NCBI GenBank assembly: GCA_038380795.1
Contig: CM076281.1
Span: forward strand, 1,240,001-1,304,000
DNA length: 64,000 nucleotides
DNA from: Pyrocephalus nanus
Taxonomy: Eukaryota > Chordata > Aves > Passeriformes > Tyrannidae
Reading direction: 5' to 3'
Made by a program: the position numbers and the translations under genes
Notes under the pieces: generated by a model
What the model saw: only the letters and a program-made list of their open reading frames with translations
The model's database searches: none
What the model was told of the DNA's origin: nothing
Shown: piece by piece, positions 61,167 to 64,000 of the stretch
How positions within the stretch are numbered: the first letter of the stretch is position 1
How the letters are laid out: every line of letters begins with the position of its first letter

Positions 61167-61576
61167 GGCAGCGCCGAGCGGCCGCTTCCGCTAACCTCGG
61201 GCTGCACCACTGCGGCCCAGAGGGGGGAGGCGGCGGCGCGGCGCCCCGGCGGGGCGGCGATGGCCCGGGCGGCCGCGGCGCCGCCCCCGCCGCTCCCCTC
61301 GCCGCGGGGCGGGCGGCGGGCCCGGGGCGGCGCGGCGGGGCGGCGGCGCGGGCGGCGGGGCCGGGGCGGCGCGGCGGGCCGGCCGCCCCCCCCGCGGGGC
61401 TGGCAATGGGCCGGTCCCGGGCTGGGGAAGCCGAGCTGTGGCGAGAGAAGATGGAGGAGCGGCCGAGGTGTCCGGGGCCGCCGCGCCGCCCGCCCCGGCC
61501 CGGCCCCGGGGCCGCCGCGCCGCCCGCCCGCCCCTTCTCCCCTCCCCGCCCGCCGCCCCCGCCCGCCGCGCCGGCA

Positions 61577-61598
61577 GGGAGGGAGGGAGGGAGGGAGG
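61577..61598 (+). repeat. (GGGA)n tract, potential G-quadruplex
   Basis: Five G-triplets separated by single A in GGGAGGGAGGGAGGGAGG form, within the VEZF1 island on the non-template side. Confidence 0.8.
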
Positions 61599-61930
61599 CA
61601 GCCGCGGGGGCGGCGGGGGGCGGCTTCGCCCGCGGGTGCGGGCGGGCGGCGGTGCCGGGGGCGGGGGGGTGAGCGCGGGGCCGCCCCAGGGGTCGCCCGG
61701 CGCCGCCGCCACTTCGGCTCCCCCGGGCTCGTCCTCGGCTCCCCCGGGCTCGTCCTCAGCCCACCCTGGGTGCTGCCGCCTGCCCGGGTCGGCCCGGCCT
61801 CGCACCCCGCCTGGCCGGGCTCCAGGAGGGCCGAGTCCGGCTCTGTCCCACAGCCCGGGGCCCCTCCAGCCCAGCCCCGCCGGGCCGTGTCCCCCCTGCC
61901 CTGCAGCCCCCGGGCAGTTCGGGTGATGCG

Positions 61931-64000
61931 GTGCCACCGCAGCCCCCTCCCCACTGCGCTGCCCCGCACACCTCCACGTGTTCGGCTGAGTGGATTCGCC
62001 TGTATCTGAGGCATCTTCAGCGCAGCACCTGAATGCAAATCGTAGCCACGAGCAATTAAATACATACGTACCGTTAATTACGTGTTTACACACATCAAGC
62101 ACATCCCTGACAGGCAGGAGGATGGGGCCCGGGGACAGCTCCTTGTGCCTCCCCGGTGCTCCCAGGACAGGGAGGGATGTGTGGGACACCTATGCTCCAC
62201 CTCAGGTGGCATCTGAGGGACACCTGGCATTTCTTTGGTACCGGGCAGTGGCAGGTTTAACACCGCAACAGGAGGGGGGATTTAATCTTGACCTCCACTT
62301 GCCTTCCCCGGGGCTGGGGAGATGAGAACAGGCTTACAGCACTTTATTATTTATTTTCCCGCAGCTCTGGTCAATCCTCTTTGCTCGGGCCTGGATGCCT
62401 GCTGAGCATCCCAGGCCTGGGCCGCTGCGGCACCGCGGGCGTTGGGAGAAACAGCTGAGCTGCCCCGGCCGCAGCAGTCGGGGCTAAATATGGCTCCTGT
62501 CAGCACGGCTGCCCCGGGACTTCCTCCCGTGCGGGACAGCCGGCTGGTTTTTCTTGTCTCCTGTTACAGATAATGCACAGGCCGGTCCCAAAGCCGCAGC
62601 TCAGTGCAATGCTGGGGGGAGGAGGGACAGCAGGAGACACTCATGGGTTCCCAGCCTGCTGGCTCCCTTTGTGCAGCCCCAGGCAGGTCACCTGGCCCAG
62701 CAACCACAGGGTCCTTGGCCCTCCCCGGGCATTTCTTCACCTTCTGAGAGCGTTGCAAAACAGTCCTTGTTCTGTTCCGAGTGACGCCTGCGGATGTTTC
62801 GCGCCTCTCAGGCTTTTTTCCTTGAGACTCCGGTGCCAGAGTCAAGTGGTTATGTCAAAATCTGTTTGCACTTAAAACAAAAAAGAGTTTCTCAGCCCTG
62901 TGACCCCAAAGGGAAGTTTGTGGCCATGTGCCTGGGGCTCGGCTGCCTGGAGAGGCCTGACCTGCTCGGGAGCACCTGCAGCTCAGACGGTCCATCTGCC
63001 TCAGGAAATTTGGAGCCCGCTTGGTTTTGACCCCCCTGTCTGCACCACGGGGGGACTCTGTGCTGAGGCACAGAGCTGGAAACCTGTGAAATACCACCCT
63101 TGCTCTGCAGAGGCTCTGAATTAAGTAAAACAGACCAAAAAAAGGAGCTAAAAGGGTTCTCCAGTGCGCGTGCAGCGCTCGCACCGGCCCGGCTCGCCTG
63201 GAGATGGTGTCTCTACTCAGCCAAGATGCTCTGCCCAGCCGTGGTGCGGAAGCAGCTGGATCATCCCCTGCTCCACCCCGCCTGCCACTGCCCCAGGGTT
63301 TCCCTCTCCTGCACTGTGTTCTGACCCTGGCACTGCCCTCAGCAGAGCCCGGAGCAGCCCCACTGGAGCAGAGGAGACACCACTGCTGCCCCTGGTTATT
63401 TTCCTCCCGGTGGCTCAGTTATTTTTGTTAACGCTTATTAAGGAAGACTTGGGAGAGCTCTTTGTTAAGGGCTCACACTCACTTCAATTAAAGGCTAAGA
63501 AAGCTACCCAAGCGTATCACTGACTCATCGGAGAAATCCCGACGAGCACGTAGCCGGCTAAACTCTGTTCTTGTTTTCACAACTGAAGAACCAAGAGGGG
63601 ATACAGGAACAAAACCTGTAAGACTCAAAGCTGAGCCAGAGCAGAGGGAAATGGAGTTGGAGCCCACTTCCCTCTTGGCAGTGCCCGGCTGAGCCCTCCC
63701 AGCCCCTCATCCTGCAGCCGAAAACAGAGCTGGGTTGGGAGCAGAACGAGCCGAGGTGCTGAGAGTCCCTGGGGGGAAGGAGCTCACGGGAGCTCTATTT
63801 AGAAAGGGCAAGTCTATGCCAAACCTGACGAACTTTCCTTTACCCAGAATTATAACTGGAAATCTAAAAAGCCACAGTGTTTGAAAACACATATTTACAT
63901 TATATATGCCCCAAAGCAGAATAAACAAAGGTTAGATTTGTAAACTCTCCGTCTTAATTAAAGCAGCGCTGCTTAGGACAAACCCACATAACAGGTGGCT
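61931..64000. other. Upstream of VEZF1, no gene recognised
   Basis: Unique sequence with no exon set. An AT-rich stretch with retained CpG at about 62035-62100 (ACATACGTACCGTTAATTACG) is a candidate regulatory element. The rest shows nothing I can support. Confidence 0.5.

Larger units (their letters stand above)
60750..61930 (-). promoter_or_regulatory. VEZF1: CpG island and promoter of VEZF1
   Basis: A 1.2-kb CpG island centred on the first coding exon, without a TATA box. A near-YY1 motif (CAACATGGCAGC at 61161-61172) lies about 130 bp upstream of the start codon, a position typical of core promoters. The transcription start cannot be fixed. Confidence 0.75.

Noticed and set aside
61026..62189. 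Open frames over 300 codons on both strands around the VEZF1 island
   Set aside because: Alanine/arginine/glycine/proline-only composition from CpG-island sequence, with no motif and no splice logic.
1..64000. tRNA, rRNA, snoRNA, miRNA and endogenous retrovirus features
   Set aside because: No tRNA A/B-box pair, rRNA-like sequence, retroviral gene remnant or LTR pair was recognised by eye; small RNA genes could still be missed without a covariance-model search.

Overview
The window is vertebrate nuclear DNA, almost certainly from a bird. It has intron-split genes with GT-AG junctions, GC-rich intergenic sequence with CpG islands, and several truncated LINE copies carrying the avian CR1 3-prime-end signature. 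I recognise three protein-coding genes, all on the minus strand: MRPS23, CUEDC1 and VEZF1. This is the gene order of human 17q22 as I know it; the avian counterpart should be a small GC-rich chromosome (inference).

Layout. 1-16.2 kb holds no recognisable gene. It contains CR1 fragments, a 35-copy minisatellite of 31 bp (4021-5105), smaller tandem repeats, candidate regulatory AT-rich blocks, and an unassigned CpG-rich segment followed by a 51-bp minisatellite (14.3-15.4 kb). MRPS23 (five coding exons, 191 codons) lies at 16.5-18.6 kb. CUEDC1 has nine coding exons at 24.0-29.9 kb, a long 3-prime UTR reaching down to about 23.1 or 20.6 kb, and a non-coding first exon in a CpG island at 41.8-41.9 kb. 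The intergenic segment 42-46 kb holds a CR1 copy and CpG-retaining unique DNA. VEZF1 (six coding exons, 539 codons) runs from its start codon at 61.0 kb to its stop at 48.5 kb, with a 3-prime UTR to about 46.0-46.4 kb. Its promoter CpG island is at 60.75-61.9 kb. 62-64 kb holds no recognisable gene.

The genes are functionally unrelated neighbours: a mitochondrial small-ribosomal-subunit protein, a ubiquitin-binding CUE/PPxY protein, and a C2H2 zinc-finger transcription factor. For each gene the exon phases were checked across all junctions and the summed length is a whole number of codons. Only one junction (CUEDC1 exon 7/8) is ambiguous.

There is no sign of a wholly new biological system. 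The best leads are: a frame-preserving 45-nt cassette exon in the last VEZF1 intron; upstream ORFs in the CUEDC1 and VEZF1 leaders; a 35-glutamine tract in VEZF1 with mixed CAA/CAG codons; the indel-free 31-bp minisatellite; and a CpG-retaining unique block at 45.2-45.8 kb. No database search or alignment was possible; family assignments rest on recall of the human proteins.
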